Notes: a model not told the origin generated them from the sequence alone. A stretch of 64,000 nucleotides of DNA from Devosia ginsengisoli (GCF_007859655.1 NZ_CP042304.1:3412501-3476500), one strand, 5' to 3'; counted from the stretch's first letter, positions 1 through 8,883 are shown. A program made the numbers and translations.

Positions 1-35
1 AAACGCGACAAAGAGACAAAACCAAGGGGGCGCGC

Positions 36-509
36 ATGGTTTCCCAGACCGAATACAAGCGCAAATTCCTCGTCGTCATCGACGAGACGCCCGAATGCGA
101 ACGGGCGCTGACCTTCGCGGCTTACCGTGTGAAGCGCACGGGCGGCACCGTGGTGCTGATGAGCGTCATCCAGAAGCCCGAATTCATCGGCCTGGGGGTC
201 GAGGATGTGCTGCGCGCCGAAGCCGTCGAGGAAGCCGAGCGCAATCTCGACGCCCGCCTCGTCCGCATCCGCGACATCGGCGAAGTCCGCAGCGAATCGG
301 TGATCCGCGAGGGCAGTGCCGCCGAGGAAATCGAGCGTGTCATCGACCAGGACCGCGACATCGCCATCCTGGTGCTGGCCGCCTCCACTTCCGGCGAAGG
401 CCCCGGCCCGCTGGTCATGCATTTCGCCAGCCGCGCCAACGCCCTGCCCATCCCGCTGACCATCGTGCCCGGCCGCATGAGCGACGAGGAGATCATCGCC
501 ATCTGCTGA
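36..509 (+). CDS. Universal stress protein (UspA family)
   Basis: This 157-residue protein is a single Usp domain of usual length. It opens with the family's first strand (KFLVVIDETPE) followed by a helix rich in Glu, Arg and Ala, and carries an ILVLAAS strand and a C-terminal PIPLTIVPG strand, as in UspA folds. Such proteins are cytoplasmic and modulate stress survival; some bind ATP. The ATP-type G-2x-G-9x-G(S/T) motif is only loosely matched (GEGPGP followed by a helix), so nucleotide binding is uncertain. An AAGGGGG Shine-Dalgarno run precedes the ATG. It is followed by an inverted-repeat element and stands alone. Confidence 0.85.
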   Translation: MVSQTEYKRKFLVVIDETPECERALTFAAYRVKRTGGTVVLMSVIQKPEFIGLGVEDVLRAEAVEEAERNLDARLVRIRDIGEVRSESVIREGSAAEEIERVIDQDRDIAILVLAASTSGEGPGPLVMHFASRANALPIPLTIVPGRMSDEEIIAIC

Positions 510-550
510 GCGTGCGGTGGGTCGCACGAAGGCATTATTCCAACTGCGCG

Positions 551-634
551 TCATCCTCGGGCTTGACCCGAGGACACTTCACTTACCCCGCGGCCCGCAA
601 GTGTAGAGCCCTCGGGTCAAGCCCGAGGGTGACG
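551..634. repeat. Intergenic inverted repeat, family A (copy 1)
   Basis: Two arms, CCTCGGGCTTGACCCGAGG and its near mirror image CTCGGGTCAAGCCCGAGG, flank a spacer of about 38 bases that contains ACACTTCACTT. Each arm is itself palindromic. Other copies lie at 45209-45298 and 47259-47346. All three sit between genes. Confidence 0.8.
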
Positions 635-729
635 GCCGGTGAGTGACGGCTTGGGATGAGGAAGCATCGGCCTGACGCATACCCCTCCTCCGCTCATCCC
701 CCCTTGCATCCTGAGCGCAAAAGTCTATT

Positions 730-744
730 TTAGAAGCGTTCTAA
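730..744. promoter_or_regulatory. Irr/ICE-like iron-responsive box upstream of nfuA
   Basis: The perfect inverted repeat TTAGAA-GCG-TTCTAA is centred 30 bases upstream of the nfuA ATG. It closely resembles the iron control element bound by Irr in Rhizobiales (TTTAGAA-like half sites in mirror arrangement). The downstream gene is an Fe-S scaffold, which fits Irr control. The assignment is by motif resemblance only. Confidence 0.5.
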
Positions 745-766
745 TCGTAAAATCGCAGGCGCCCCG

Positions 767-1333
767 ATGTTCATCCAGACCGAAGCCACGCCCAACCCAG
801 CGACCCTCAAATTCCTGCCGGGGCGCGATGTGCTGGTCGGCGAACCGCGCGATTTCCGTAGCGTCGAAGCATCGGGCAGTTCCCCGCTGGCCCAAGGCCT
901 GTTCGGTATTTCCGGCGTCACCGGCGTCTTCCTCGGTTCCGACTTCATCTCGGTGACCAAGGACGATACCAACTGGGCCCATATCAAGCCGGCCATTCTC
1001 GGCGTCATCATGGACCATTTCCTGTCCGGCAAGCCTGTCATAGTCGAGGGTGGCGTGGATGTCGCCAATTTCGACGAGGTTGATGAATTCTTCGAGGAAG
1101 AAGACAGCGAGACCGTCGAAGTCATCAAGGAATTACTGGCTACCCGCGTCCGTCCGGCCGTGGCCATGGATGGCGGCGACATCACCTTCAAGGGTTTTAA
1201 GGAAGGCACGGTCTTCCTGCACATGCAGGGCGCCTGCTCCGGCTGCCCCTCCTCGACCGCCACGCTCAAGAGCGGCATCGAAAACCTGCTCCGCCACTTC
1301 GTGCCGGGCGTCGAGGCCGTTCAGCAGGTTTAG
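767..1333 (+). CDS. nfuA: NifU family Fe-S cluster scaffold/carrier protein (Nfu)
   Basis: The protein (188 residues) has the two-domain layout of alphaproteobacterial Nfu. An N-terminal Nfu_N domain starts MFIQTEATPNPATLKFLPG, and a C-terminal NifU domain covers about residues 110-180 with the cluster-binding CSGC motif (Cys157 and Cys160). Nfu proteins assemble or carry 4Fe-4S clusters to apo-enzymes in the cytoplasm. Likely clients encoded nearby include MiaB and the D-lactate dehydrogenase, although that link is inference. The start is fixed by the conserved N-terminus. An Irr-like palindrome at 730-744 suggests iron control. A rho-independent terminator follows at 1441-1475. Confidence 0.93.
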   Translation: MFIQTEATPNPATLKFLPGRDVLVGEPRDFRSVEASGSSPLAQGLFGISGVTGVFLGSDFISVTKDDTNWAHIKPAILGVIMDHFLSGKPVIVEGGVDVANFDEVDEFFEEEDSETVEVIKELLATRVRPAVAMDGGDITFKGFKEGTVFLHMQGACSGCPSSTATLKSGIENLLRHFVPGVEAVQQV

Positions 1334-1339
1334 GAACGG

Positions 1340-1408
1340 CCGCAGGCAAAATCGCTCCGGTGGAGCGATTTTAGTGACTAAAGCCATGAGGGCTATGCCC
1401 CGAATGGC
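1340..1408. repeat. Dispersed hairpin element, family H (copy 1)
   Basis: Arms AAAATCGCTCC (1348-1358) and GGAGCGATTTT (1362-1372) form a perfect hairpin with a GGT loop. A conserved tail follows, including GCCATGAGGGCTATGCCC and GAATGGC. Copies at 4541-4616 and 56230-56299 change both arms in step, keeping the pairing. Confidence 0.75.
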
Positions 1409-1440
1409 CCCTGAGCGACATCAGTTAAGCAGCAAGCCAA

Positions 1441-1475
1441 GGGTCTGGAGAGCAATCTCCGGACCCTTAGTTTTT
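1441..1475 (+). terminator. Rho-independent terminator after nfuA
   Basis: GGGTCTGGAG and CTCCGGACCC pair through ten positions with one G-U, the loop is AGCAAT, and the stem is followed by TTAGTTTTT. Confidence 0.75.
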
Positions 1476-1480
1476 GGGAT

Positions 1481-1602
1481 ACCCCCTCCTAACCTTCCCC
1501 TGATAGGGGGAGGAACAGATCGAGAGTTTGGCAGCTTCTTGCCCCATTCACTGCGCGGCTCCTCCCCCTTTTCAGGGGGAGGTTGGGAGGGGTACTCTTG
1601 CG
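1481..1602. repeat. Intergenic inverted repeat, family E (copy 1)
   Basis: Outer arms ACCCCCTCCTAACCTTCCCC and a mirror copy ending GGTTGGGAGGGGTAC enclose inner CCCCCTAT-type palindromes. A shorter relative lies at 49019-49067. It is non-coding: no frame carries a plausible protein. Confidence 0.65.
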
Positions 1603-1617
1603 GAAGGACCAAAGTCC

Positions 1618-2649
1618 CTACTCCGCCGCCGCCTTCTCCGCCGGTGTCCGCTGATCGGTAATCGCCAGCGGCTCGGCACTATCGCCTTCCCGCTTGCGCC
1701 TTATGCGCAGCCGCTTGATGCGGCGGCTGTCGGCGGCCAGAATTTCGAATTCGAAGCCGTCGAGCCGCGTCACCCGCTCGCCCCTTTTGGGCACATGGCC
1801 GGCCAGGTCGAACACCAGCCCGCCGATCGTGTCCACATCCTCGGCATAGTCGCCGGGGTCGAAATCCGGACCGATCATGCTCTGCACATCGCTCAGTTCC
1901 GCGCGGGCATCGGCGATATAGGTATCGGCGCCCACCTTGCGGATCAGCGACGCCGCCAGTTCGTCATGCTCGTCCTCGATCTCGCCGACCACGGCCTCGA
2001 GCAGGTCCTCGATGGTCACGAGCCCGTCGGTGCCGCCATATTCGTCGACCACGATGGCCATATGCACGCGCGAAGCGCGCATCGATTGCAGCAGGTCGCC
2101 AACAGGCATGAACGTGGGCACGAACATGGCGTCGCGCGTGATGTCGAGCTTGATGATCTTCTGCTTGAGCACGCTCGAAACCAGCTTCACCGGCACGTCC
2201 TTGGCCGGGTCGGTCACCGGCTCGGTGATCCTGCCCAGCGCGTCCTTGACGTGGATGAAGCCCAGAATGTTGTCGAGATTGTCGTCATAGACCGGCAGGC
2301 GCGAATGATGCACCTGGCGGAACCGGGCGATCAGCGTGCCCAGATTGACATCGGCCTCTATGGCCTGGATGTCGGATCGCTCCACCATCACGTCGCCAAC
2401 CGACACATTGGAGAGCTTGAGCACGTTCTGCAGGATCGTGCGTTCGCTTTCGGAGAAATCGGCGGCTTCCGAGCTCCCCTGTTCGTCGAGCGCCACCTGC
2501 AGGTCGTCGCGCAGCGATACCGTGCCGCGGGCCAGCATGGCCTTGATGCGGTTCCATATCGTTGGCCCCCGTGCGGACACGGAGGCGGTGCTAGAAGGAG
2601 GCTCGGGATTGGTGGGCGCCTGGGGGCCCGGACTGTCACTGTCGTTCAT
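1618..2649 (-). CDS. CorC/HlyC-type CBS-domain protein (hemolysin-like)
   Basis: This protein of about 343 residues lacks an N-terminal DUF21 membrane domain, so it is the soluble CorC type. It has an acidic linker, two CBS domains (about residues 95-215, with [15 protein letters not shown] and [10 protein letters not shown]) and a C-terminal CorC_HlyC domain containing [16 protein letters not shown]. The family is linked to magnesium/cobalt efflux and, in this operon, to membrane and RNA processing genes. The ATG at 2649 is preferred over an upstream TTG because MNDSDS is the first ATG. It follows ybeY by 71 bases in the conserved miaB-phoH-ybeY-corC order; lnt, the usual next gene, is absent. 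Confidence 0.88.
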   Translation of the reverse strand: MNDSDSPGPQAPTNPEPPSSTASVSARGPTIWNRIKAMLARGTVSLRDDLQVALDEQGSSEAADFSESERTILQNVLKLSNVSVGDVMVERSDIQAIEADVNLGTLIARFRQVHHSRLPVYDDNLDNILGFIHVKDALGRITEPVTDPAKDVPVKLVSSVLKQKIIKLDITRDAMFVPTFMPVGDLLQSMRASRVHMAIVVDEYGGTDGLVTIEDLLEAVVGEIEDEHDELAASLIRKVGADTYIADARAELSDVQSMIGPDFDPGDYAEDVDTIGGLVFDLAGHVPKRGERVTRLDGFEFEILAADSRRIKRLRIRRKREGDSAEPLAITDQRTPAEKAAAE

Positions 2650-2720
2650 GATCTCTCGCCGCAACAAGCGGCTTATCTGTCCTCGAAACGGAATACGCCC
2701 GGTCCATTATGGCGCCGGCC

Positions 2721-3197
2721 CTAGTCGGCATAGGGGTCCTCGACCCCGAGCGCTGCCAATATCTGGGTTTCGAGGCCCTCCATTTGAAGAGCCTCCGCGT
2801 CCGTTAGGTGATCATACCCTAAAATATGCAGAAAGCCATGCACCACGAGATGGGTGAAATGCGCCTCGAATGTGACGCCCTGCTCCTCCGCCTCGCGGAT
2901 CAGCGTTTCACGCGCCAGCGTGATGTCGCCCAATAAGCCCACAACCGGCCCGAAAGGCTCGATCTGCGGGAAGCTCAGCACATTGGTGGAGCTGTCCTTG
3001 CCCCGCCATGCCTTGTTGAGTTCGTGCTGTTCTTCGTCATTGGTGAGCAGGATCGACAGCTCCGCCATGCCCTTGACCTTGGGTTTGGCAAGGCTGAGTG
3101 CTGCCAGCACCGCCTCTTCGGCGCGCACATCGAGGTCTTCGGGCCAGGCGTCATCATTGCGGATGACGGCAATGTCCAGTGGTGGTCTAGGCGGCAT
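2721..3197 (-). CDS. ybeY: Endoribonuclease YbeY (rRNA maturation factor)
   Basis: The 158-residue length is typical. The signature zinc motif HGFLHILGYDH lies near residues 121-131 and provides the three histidine ligands. YbeY is a single-strand RNase acting in 16S rRNA 3'-end maturation and 70S quality control. The NVLSFP segment seen in the family is also present. It lies between phoH and corC in the same direction, as in most alphaproteobacteria. The gap to phoH holds a family C repeat, so read-through from phoH must pass that hairpin. Confidence 0.95.
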   Translation of the reverse strand: MPPRPPLDIAVIRNDDAWPEDLDVRAEEAVLAALSLAKPKVKGMAELSILLTNDEEQHELNKAWRGKDSSTNVLSFPQIEPFGPVVGLLGDITLARETLIREAEEQGVTFEAHFTHLVVHGFLHILGYDHLTDAEALQMEGLETQILAALGVEDPYAD

Positions 3198-3216
3198 TCA
3201 AACCATTCATTGCTTC

Positions 3217-3353
3217 GTGCCACGCCCTCGTGGTTCGAGGCTCGTGAAGAACTCGCACCTCACCATGAGGGCTACTGGAACTCAGCACTCTCCCAGTAGC
3301 CCTTATGGTGAGGCGGGAGCGTAGCGACCCTCGAACCACGAGGGCGTGCCACG
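3217..3353. repeat. Intergenic inverted repeat, family C (copy 1)
   Basis: The outer arms GTGCCACGCCCTCGTGGTTC and its mirror (GAACCACGAGGGCGTGCCAC) enclose inner arms CTCACCATGAGGGCTACTGG and CCAGTAGCCCTTATGGTGAG. The whole unit can fold into one long cruciform between phoH and ybeY. A second copy is at 18919-19050, and a partial one is near 50655-50700. Confidence 0.8.
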
Positions 3354-3359
3354 GGCCGG

Positions 3360-4433
3360 TTATGCCCGCGGCAAGGTGCCCAATGTCCGCGCCGGCCCTT
3401 CGGTATCCCGGTCCTTCTGCGCCAGCCGCTTGGCCGTATCGGCCTCATAGGCCCGCACGATCCGGCCGACCAGCGCATGGCGCACCACGTCCTTGTCGCC
3501 GAAGCGGCTGACATGCACGCCCTCGACGCCGTCGAGCAGTTGCACCGCCTCGATCAGCCCCGATTTCTCGCCGCGCGGCAGGTCGACCTGGGTCGGATCG
3601 CCGGTGACGATCATCTTGGAATTCTCGCCCAGGCGGGTCAGGAACATCTTCATCTGCATGGATGTCGTGTTCTGCGCCTCGTCGAGAATGACCACGGCAT
3701 TGGCCAGTGTCCGCCCGCGCATGAAGGCCAGCGGCGCCACTTCGATAATGCCCGAGGTCAGGCAGCGCTCGACATTTTCCGGCTTCATCATGTCGTAAAG
3801 CGCGTCGTAGAGCGGGCGCAGATAGGGGTCGACCTTCTCCTTCATGTCGCCGGGCAGGAAGCCCAGCCGCTCGCCGGCCTCGACGGCCGGACGGCTGAGG
3901 ATGATGCGGTTGATGTCGCCGCGTTCGAGCAGGCTCGCGGCATGCGCCACGGCCAGATAGGTCTTGCCGGTACCGGCCGGACCGACGCCGAACACCAGCT
4001 CGCTCCGCTCCATGGCGCGCATATAGGCGTCCTGCGCCGGGGTGCGGGCGACAATGGTGGATTTGCGCGTGGCGATCTGGGCCATGCGCACCTTGCCCTT
4101 GCGCTCCAGCGTCGGCAGGGTGAGCTGGCTGTCCTCGGTCTCGATCATGCGGATGACACCATCGACATCGGAAATGTCGATCGCCCTTCCCTCTTCGAGC
4201 CCGGCATAAAGCGATTCGAGCACGCGGCGGGCCTGGTCGACCGATGAAGCGGCGCCCTTGAGCAGCACATGATTGCCGCGCGGCGTGGCCGACACTTTGA
4301 GCCGTTGCTCGATCAGGGCGAGGTTCTGGTCGAAATCGCCATACAGCTGGGCAGCGAGGCGATTGTCTTCAAAAGCGAGTTCGAGTTGCGATGCGAGTGC
4401 GTTGTCTGCGGTCGGTGACAAATGCCTGCTCAA
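3360..4433 (-). CDS. phoH: PhoH-like ATPase (PhoH family)
   Basis: The protein has 357 residues. An N-terminal KH-like region (about 1-100) precedes the PhoH ATPase domain, with Walker A GPAGTGKT at 151-158 and Walker B VVILDEAQ at 247-254. PhoH proteins are predicted RNA-linked ATPases or helicases that sit beside YbeY in bacterial operons. The start appears to be TTG: no ATG or GTG lies upstream before an in-frame stop, and a second TTG four codons later has a weak AGCAGG site. The usual upstream partner miaB is separated by a toxin-antitoxin insertion, so phoH probably has its own promoter in 4434-4701. Confidence 0.93.
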   Translation of the reverse strand: MSRHLSPTADNALASQLELAFEDNRLAAQLYGDFDQNLALIEQRLKVSATPRGNHVLLKGAASSVDQARRVLESLYAGLEEGRAIDISDVDGVIRMIETEDSQLTLPTLERKGKVRMAQIATRKSTIVARTPAQDAYMRAMERSELVFGVGPAGTGKTYLAVAHAASLLERGDINRIILSRPAVEAGERLGFLPGDMKEKVDPYLRPLYDALYDMMKPENVERCLTSGIIEVAPLAFMRGRTLANAVVILDEAQNTTSMQMKMFLTRLGENSKMIVTGDPTQVDLPRGEKSGLIEAVQLLDGVEGVHVSRFGDKDVVRHALVGRIVRAYEADTAKRLAQKDRDTEGPARTLGTLPRA

Positions 4434-4540
4434 ACTGGTGTGGCTCCCGAAACGGGGCGGCGCGGGCGCGCCGCGATGATGACAACGAGGCTAGGATGAT
4501 TTGGGTGCAATGTCTGTAGCAATATTGTGACGCTTCTCGC

Positions 4541-4616
4541 CGGCCGCAAGGCGGCAAAAACGCTCCAGTGGAGCGTTTTTAGGCGAGAAGGCCATGAGGG
4601 CTACGCCCGAATGGCG
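4541..4616. repeat. Dispersed hairpin element, family H (copy 2)
   Basis: Arms AAAAACGCTCC (4556-4566) and GGAGCGTTTTT (4570-4580) with an AGT loop, then the conserved tail GAGAAGGCCATGAGGGCTA, CGCCCGAATGGC. It lies between phoH and the toxin-antitoxin operon, which diverge. Confidence 0.75.
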
Positions 4617-4701
4617 GCCGGCGCCAAGGGTGCCGGCTATCTTGAATAGGTTGCCCAAAAGTAATACCTTCATGATAGCATTCCTTACCTAGGAGAATGT
4701 C

Positions 4702-4935
4702 ATGAGTGCAGCAGTCACCAGTAAAGGTCAGGTCACGATCCCCAAGCCCGTACGCGACCTTCTTGGCATCGAGGCCGGGACACGGGTGGTATTCCGTCGC
4801 AATGACAAGGGCGAGATCGTTCTGAGCCGGGCCGACAAGGACGCCCCGCCGAGCCGATTCGCCAAGCTAAGAGGCCATGCCGGACCCGGCCTCAGCACCG
4901 ACGAGATTATGGCTATGACGCGCGGTGAAGATTGA
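4702..4935 (+). CDS. AbrB/MazE-type antitoxin (SpoVT-AbrB fold)
   Basis: This 77-residue protein begins with the AbrB swapped-hairpin signature (VTSKGQVTIPKPVRDLLGI, residues 5-23), a DNA-binding beta-barrel half. The C-terminal half (FAKLRGHAGPGLSTDEIMAM) is the kind of tail that wraps the toxin. AGGAGA lies just before the ATG. Its TGA overlaps the TTG start of the downstream PIN toxin, giving translational coupling. The antitoxin normally represses its own promoter, which would lie within 4620-4700. It diverges from phoH and converges on miaB. Confidence 0.9.
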   Translation: MSAAVTSKGQVTIPKPVRDLLGIEAGTRVVFRRNDKGEIVLSRADKDAPPSRFAKLRGHAGPGLSTDEIMAMTRGED

Positions 4936-5330
4936 TACTGGTCGATTCCAACGTGCTGATCGATGTGATGACCGACGACCCCGTTTGGGGCGACTGGTCT
5001 GAGGCCAGCCTGGAAGCGGCCTCACTGGTTGGGTCGCTGCTGACGAGCGACGTCGTCTACGCCGAGCTTGCTGTCCGGTACGAGCAGATAGAGGCTCTGG
5101 ACGCTTTTCTGGCCGAGGCCCAAATCGAAGTAGTCCCCCTGCCGAAGGCGGCTCTGTTTCTTGCTGGCAAGGTCTTTGGGCGGTATCGCAGAGCCGGCGG
5201 GACGAAGTCCGGCGTGCTGCCCGACTTCTTCATCGGAGCCCATGCATCTGTGGCAGGCTGGCCATTGCTGACGAGGGACGTACGGCGCTACCGCACCTAC
5301 TTCCCCGCGCTTGACCTGATCACACCCTAA
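4932..5330 (+). CDS. VapC-type PIN-domain ribonuclease toxin
   Basis: This is a complete PIN domain of 132 residues. Acidic residues sit in the expected order: Asp in [10 protein letters not shown] near the N-terminus, Glu in VVYAELAV around residue 43, and Asp in [12 protein letters not shown] near residue 97, followed by [14 protein letters not shown]. VapC toxins cleave tRNA or rRNA when free of antitoxin. The TTG start overlaps the antitoxin stop. The 3' end overlaps the restored 3' end of miaB by three bases on the opposite strand, so the module fits tightly into the miaB-phoH junction. All catalytic residues look intact, so activity is likely. Confidence 0.9.
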   Translation: MILVDSNVLIDVMTDDPVWGDWSEASLEAASLVGSLLTSDVVYAELAVRYEQIEALDAFLAEAQIEVVPLPKAALFLAGKVFGRYRRAGGTKSGVLPDFFIGAHASVAGWPLLTRDVRRYRTYFPALDLITP

Positions 5331-6725
5331 GCCGCCGCCTTGACCTTCAACCGTCCCACCAGCGAGTTGACGCTGGTGCCGATGATCTCGACCTGGTGGA
5401 TCGCCCCGATCAGCTCGGTGCTGCCTTCCAGATGTACGGCCTGAAGATAAGGGGGAGCGCCCGCCCACCTGCCCGGCCTGGCGGCCCGGCCGTTCGATCA
5501 GCACCGGCAGCGTCTTGCCCACACAGCTCTGGTGGAAGGCTGATGTCTGGGCGTTGACCAGCTCCTGCAGCCGGTAGAGCCGCTCGGTCTTGACCTCTTC
5601 GGCGATCTGCCCGTCCAGATTGGCGCCCGGCGTGCCCGGCCGTGTCGAATATTTGAACGAATAGGCCGAGGCATAGCCGACCTCGCGGATGATGCGCAGC
5701 GTATCCTCGAAATCCTGGTCGGTTTCGCCCGGGAAGCCGACGATGAAATCGCCCGACAGCGCCATATCCGGCCGCGCCGTCTTGATACGCTCGATCACAG
5801 CAAGATACTCGGCCGCCGTATGGCGCCGGTTCATCGCCTTGAGGATCGTGTCCGAGCCCGATTGCACCGGCAGATGCAGATAGGGCATCAGGATATCGAG
5901 GTCGCGATGCGCCGCCATCAGCGCATCGTCCATGTCGCGGGGGTGGCTGGTTGTATAGCGCAGCCGCTCCAGCCCCGGAATGTCCACCAGCAGATACGCC
6001 AGTTCGCCCAGCCCCACGGCGCGGCCGGCCGCGTCCAGCCCATGATAGGCATTGACGTTCTGGCCCAGCAGGGTGATTTCCTTCACCCCGGCTTCCACCA
6101 GCCCGCGCGCCTCCGCGATCACCTGCGCCACCGGCCGCGACACCTCGGCGCCCCGCGTATAGGGCACCACGCAGAAGCTGCAGAACTTGTCGCAGCCTTC
6201 CTGCACCGTCAGGAACGCCGTCAGCCCCCGCTTGATGGTGACTTCCTTCCTTGCCGCCGGCAGGTGCTCGAACTTGTCTTCCTCAGGAAAGTCGGTATCG
6301 ATGACCGCCCGCTTGAGGCCCGGATGCAGGTGCCTTTGCGCTTCGGCTCTGGCCAGCATGTCGGGCAGCCTGTGATAGGCCTGCGGCCCGAACACCATGT
6401 CGACCACAGGCGCGCGACGGGCGATTTCCTCGCCCTCGGCCTGCGCCACGCAGCCGGCCACCCCGATCATCATGTCGCCGCCCAGCGCCCGGCGCTCGCT
6501 CTGCAATTCCTTGAGCCGGCCCAGTTCGGAAAACACCTTTTCCGAGGCCTTTTCGCGGATATGGCAGGTATTGAGCAGCACGAGATCGGCCTGCGCCATG
6601 TCCAGCGTCGTCTCATAGCCGTGCGGCGCCAGCGCATCCATCATGCGGTCGCTGTCATAGACGTTCATCTGGCACCCATAGGTCTTGATGAACAGCTTCT
6701 TGGAATTAGCGCGCGTCTCGGTCAT
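5327..6725 (-). pseudogene. miaB: tRNA-2-methylthio-N6-dimethylallyladenosine synthase, apparent frameshift
   Basis: MiaB is a radical-SAM methylthiotransferase that modifies A37 of tRNAs. The N-terminal UPF0004 cysteines are Cys18 (YGCQMN), Cys54 (NTCHIR) and Cys92 (AGCVAQ). A CDKFCSFC radical-SAM motif lies near residue 180, and a TRAM domain ends the protein. Near 5448-5456 an extra base shifts the frame after GRSP. As read, the frame runs on to 5022 and gives a 567-residue protein with a foreign tail. Removing one base restores [20 protein letters not shown] and a stop at 5327, and the span 5327-6725 is one base over a multiple of three. Only the last 40 or so residues are affected. It may be a sequencing error. 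Confidence 0.85.
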
Positions 6726-6825
6726 GCCGGCTCTTTATCAGTGGCTGCGGAAGACTCCAAGCCGTCTCCGGCGCCTGCAACCTTGCCCCATCCTGCGGGT
6801 TTCTTTCCCAACAAGGGAGTTTGCC

Positions 6826-7017
6826 ATGACCCAGAACCACAAGTCCGACAAGGCCGCCGCCATGAAGGGCGGCAAGAAGCCCGGCCCCAAAGATGCGCCG
6901 GTGCAGGTGCGCAATGCCGGCAAGGAAGCGCAGAAAGACAAGCCGACCAATTGGGACAAGCAGGATGAGGCCGTTGACGAGAGCTTCCCGGCCAGCGATT
7001 CCAGCGCCAAATACTGA
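6826..7017 (+). CDS. Small hydrophilic hypothetical protein
   Basis: This 63-residue, highly charged, Lys- and Asp-rich protein has no membrane segment. It contains the motif DEAVDESFPASDSS at its C-terminus, which resembles a recurring tail of small uncharacterised proteins in Rhizobiales. AAGGGAG lies seven bases upstream of the ATG at 6826, which decides the start over the longer open frame beginning at 6685 inside the miaB promoter. It diverges from miaB. Function unknown. Confidence 0.7.
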   Translation: MTQNHKSDKAAAMKGGKKPGPKDAPVQVRNAGKEAQKDKPTNWDKQDEAVDESFPASDSSAKY

Positions 7018-7170
7018 GGCGCATTGCCCGGATAACGTGGCATTTCTGCCAGTTCCGTCAAACATTTGCACAAAGATTGCTGCTGCCCGCTATCGGGCGG
7101 CGTCCGTCTGACGCTATGGTTGGGCAGCGGCTGAAGGGTATGGTGTGATAGCAGCCGCGGAAAGCGCGGT

Positions 7171-8883
7171 ATGGCGGGGGCGACGCAGCACAGGGTGGAC
7201 CGGACTGCACCGGCTTTGGGCAGGCGGCCTTGGCCGGTCGTGCTCTATCTTGTCGCCTTGATGCTGGTCATCCTGATCCCGGCGCTGGTCGTGTCGCTGG
7301 TCCTGCTCAACCGCAATAACGACGCCCAGGAACAGACCATCCGCGCCCTCACCACCGCCACGGTCGAGGCCATGGCCCAGGCCGTGGATAATGAAGTGGG
7401 CGGCATGCTCACCACTTTGCGCGTGCTCTCCACCTCCGAATTGCTGCGCAATGGACGGCTGGCCGATTTCCGTGACGGCGCCGTCGTGTCGCTCGAGCAG
7501 ATGGGCGCCAATCTGATCGCGCTCGATGCCGATCTCGATGTGGTCCTGAATACCGACGAGCCCTTTGGCTCCTCGACCGGCAAGACCTCCGATCCGGCCT
7601 CGGCCGAGCGGGCGCTCGCTGCCGGTGTCGCGGTGTCAAACCTCTTTACCGGCAAGGTGACCGGCCGCGCCCTGTTCAATGTCCTGGTGGCGCTGCCCGA
7701 CAATCCGTCCGGCGTGGCCCTGCTCGCTTTGACACAGGAAGCCAACCGGCTGACCTCGGCCTTGCAGGCGCGTCAATTGCCGTCCGGCTGGCACGCCGCG
7801 CTGGTGGATACCCGCAATGTGGTGATTGCCGCTACGCCCGAGGCCGGGCTCGAGACCGGTACCACCCTGCCCGTGCGCCAGCCGGTGCCCGACGCCGCGC
7901 CCGACCAGTGGCGGCGCGAACTGTTCGACGGCAAGACCGTGGTGACCGCCGAGCGCAGGGCGCCGATTTCCGGCTGGCGCGTGGTGGCCTGGGCCTCGAC
8001 CGATATCGTCGGCCGGCCGATCGATGACAGCCGGTTCTGGCTGGCGGCCTGGGGTATTCTCATTGCCCTCTTCGCCACCGGCGCGGCTTTGCTGATTTCC
8101 CAGCGCGTCGCGCATTCCGTGCGCGGCCTGCGCCGTGAGGCCCAGAAGCTCGGCCGCGGCGAGGTGGCAGTGCCCAGGGCCTATCCGGTCGCCGAGATCG
8201 CCGAAGTGTCCCAGGCCCTGGCCGAGGCCTCCGCCCAACGCCAGACCGCCGAAAACGAAGTGCGCTTCCTGATGCGCGAACTGGCGCACCGCTCCAAGAA
8301 CCAGATGACCGTTATTGCCGCCATGGCCAAGCAGACCGCCCGCGGCGCCGATAATGTCGAAGATTACGTGCAGGGCTTCGAGCGTCGTATCCACGGCCTG
8401 GCCCGCTCCACCGACCTGCTGCTGGCCCATGGCCTGGCCGGCGTGCTGCTCGGCGAATTGGTGGAAAGCCAGATCGCCCCGTTCAGCCCGCCTGACGCGT
8501 CCAGGGTCGATGTGGCTGGGCCTACGGTGCGGCTCAATGTCCAGGCCGCCCAGATCATGGGCATGGCGGCCCATGAACTATCCACCAATGCGGTCAAATA
8601 CGGGGCCTTTGCCGGCGATGGTGGCACGCTCAAGGTGCGCTGGCGCATTGTCGATCAGCGGCTGGACTTCAACTGGCGCGAAACCGTGCCGCATACGGTT
8701 GCCACCAGTGACCGGGTCGGCTTCGGCACCACGGTCCTGCAATCCATGGTCGGCCGCTCACTGGGCGCCGAGGTCGAACGGCATTGCCACGATGACGGCA
8801 TGGAGTGGCGCTTCCTCATTCCGCTCAGCGCCATCGACCCATCAGTGGCGCCGGCTACCGCCGAAGATGAGCCATCCGAATAA
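7171..8883 (+). CDS. HWE-family sensor histidine kinase
   Basis: This 570-residue membrane kinase has a first membrane segment at about residues 24-47, an extracytoplasmic Cache-like sensor region to about 285, and a second membrane segment at about 290-312. A HAMP-like linker and an HWE kinase core follow. The phospho-accepting His is His373 (ELAHRSKNQMT), followed by the N-box LSTNAVKYGAF and the family's Trp-Arg-Glu (NWRE). HWE kinases often feed light, stress or general stress regulators of the PhyR type in alphaproteobacteria. No response regulator is adjacent, so the partner is encoded elsewhere. The signal is unknown. Confidence 0.9.
   Translation: MAGATQHRVDRTAPALGRRPWPVVLYLVALMLVILIPALVVSLVLLNRNNDAQEQTIRALTTATVEAMAQAVDNEVGGMLTTLRVLSTSELLRNGRLADFRDGAVVSLEQMGANLIALDADLDVVLNTDEPFGSSTGKTSDPASAERALAAGVAVSNLFTGKVTGRALFNVLVALPDNPSGVALLALTQEANRLTSALQARQLPSGWHAALVDTRNVVIAATPEAGLETGTTLPVRQPVPDAAPDQWRRELFDGKTVVTAERRAPISGWRVVAWASTDIVGRPIDDSRFWLAAWGILIALFATGAALLISQRVAHSVRGLRREAQKLGRGEVAVPRAYPVAEIAEVSQALAEASAQRQTAENEVRFLMRELAHRSKNQMTVIAAMAKQTARGADNVEDYVQGFERRIHGLARSTDLLLAHGLAGVLLGELVESQIAPFSPPDASRVDVAGPTVRLNVQAAQIMGMAAHELSTNAVKYGAFAGDGGTLKVRWRIVDQRLDFNWRETVPHTVATSDRVGFGTTVLQSMVGRSLGAEVERHCHDDGMEWRFLIPLSAIDPSVAPATAEDEPSE

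Noticed and set aside
7018..7170. EcfG-type general stress promoter (GGAAC-N16-GTT) near the HWE kinase
   Set aside because: A GGAAC and a CGTT occur on the minus strand, but with the wrong spacing (14) and direction.
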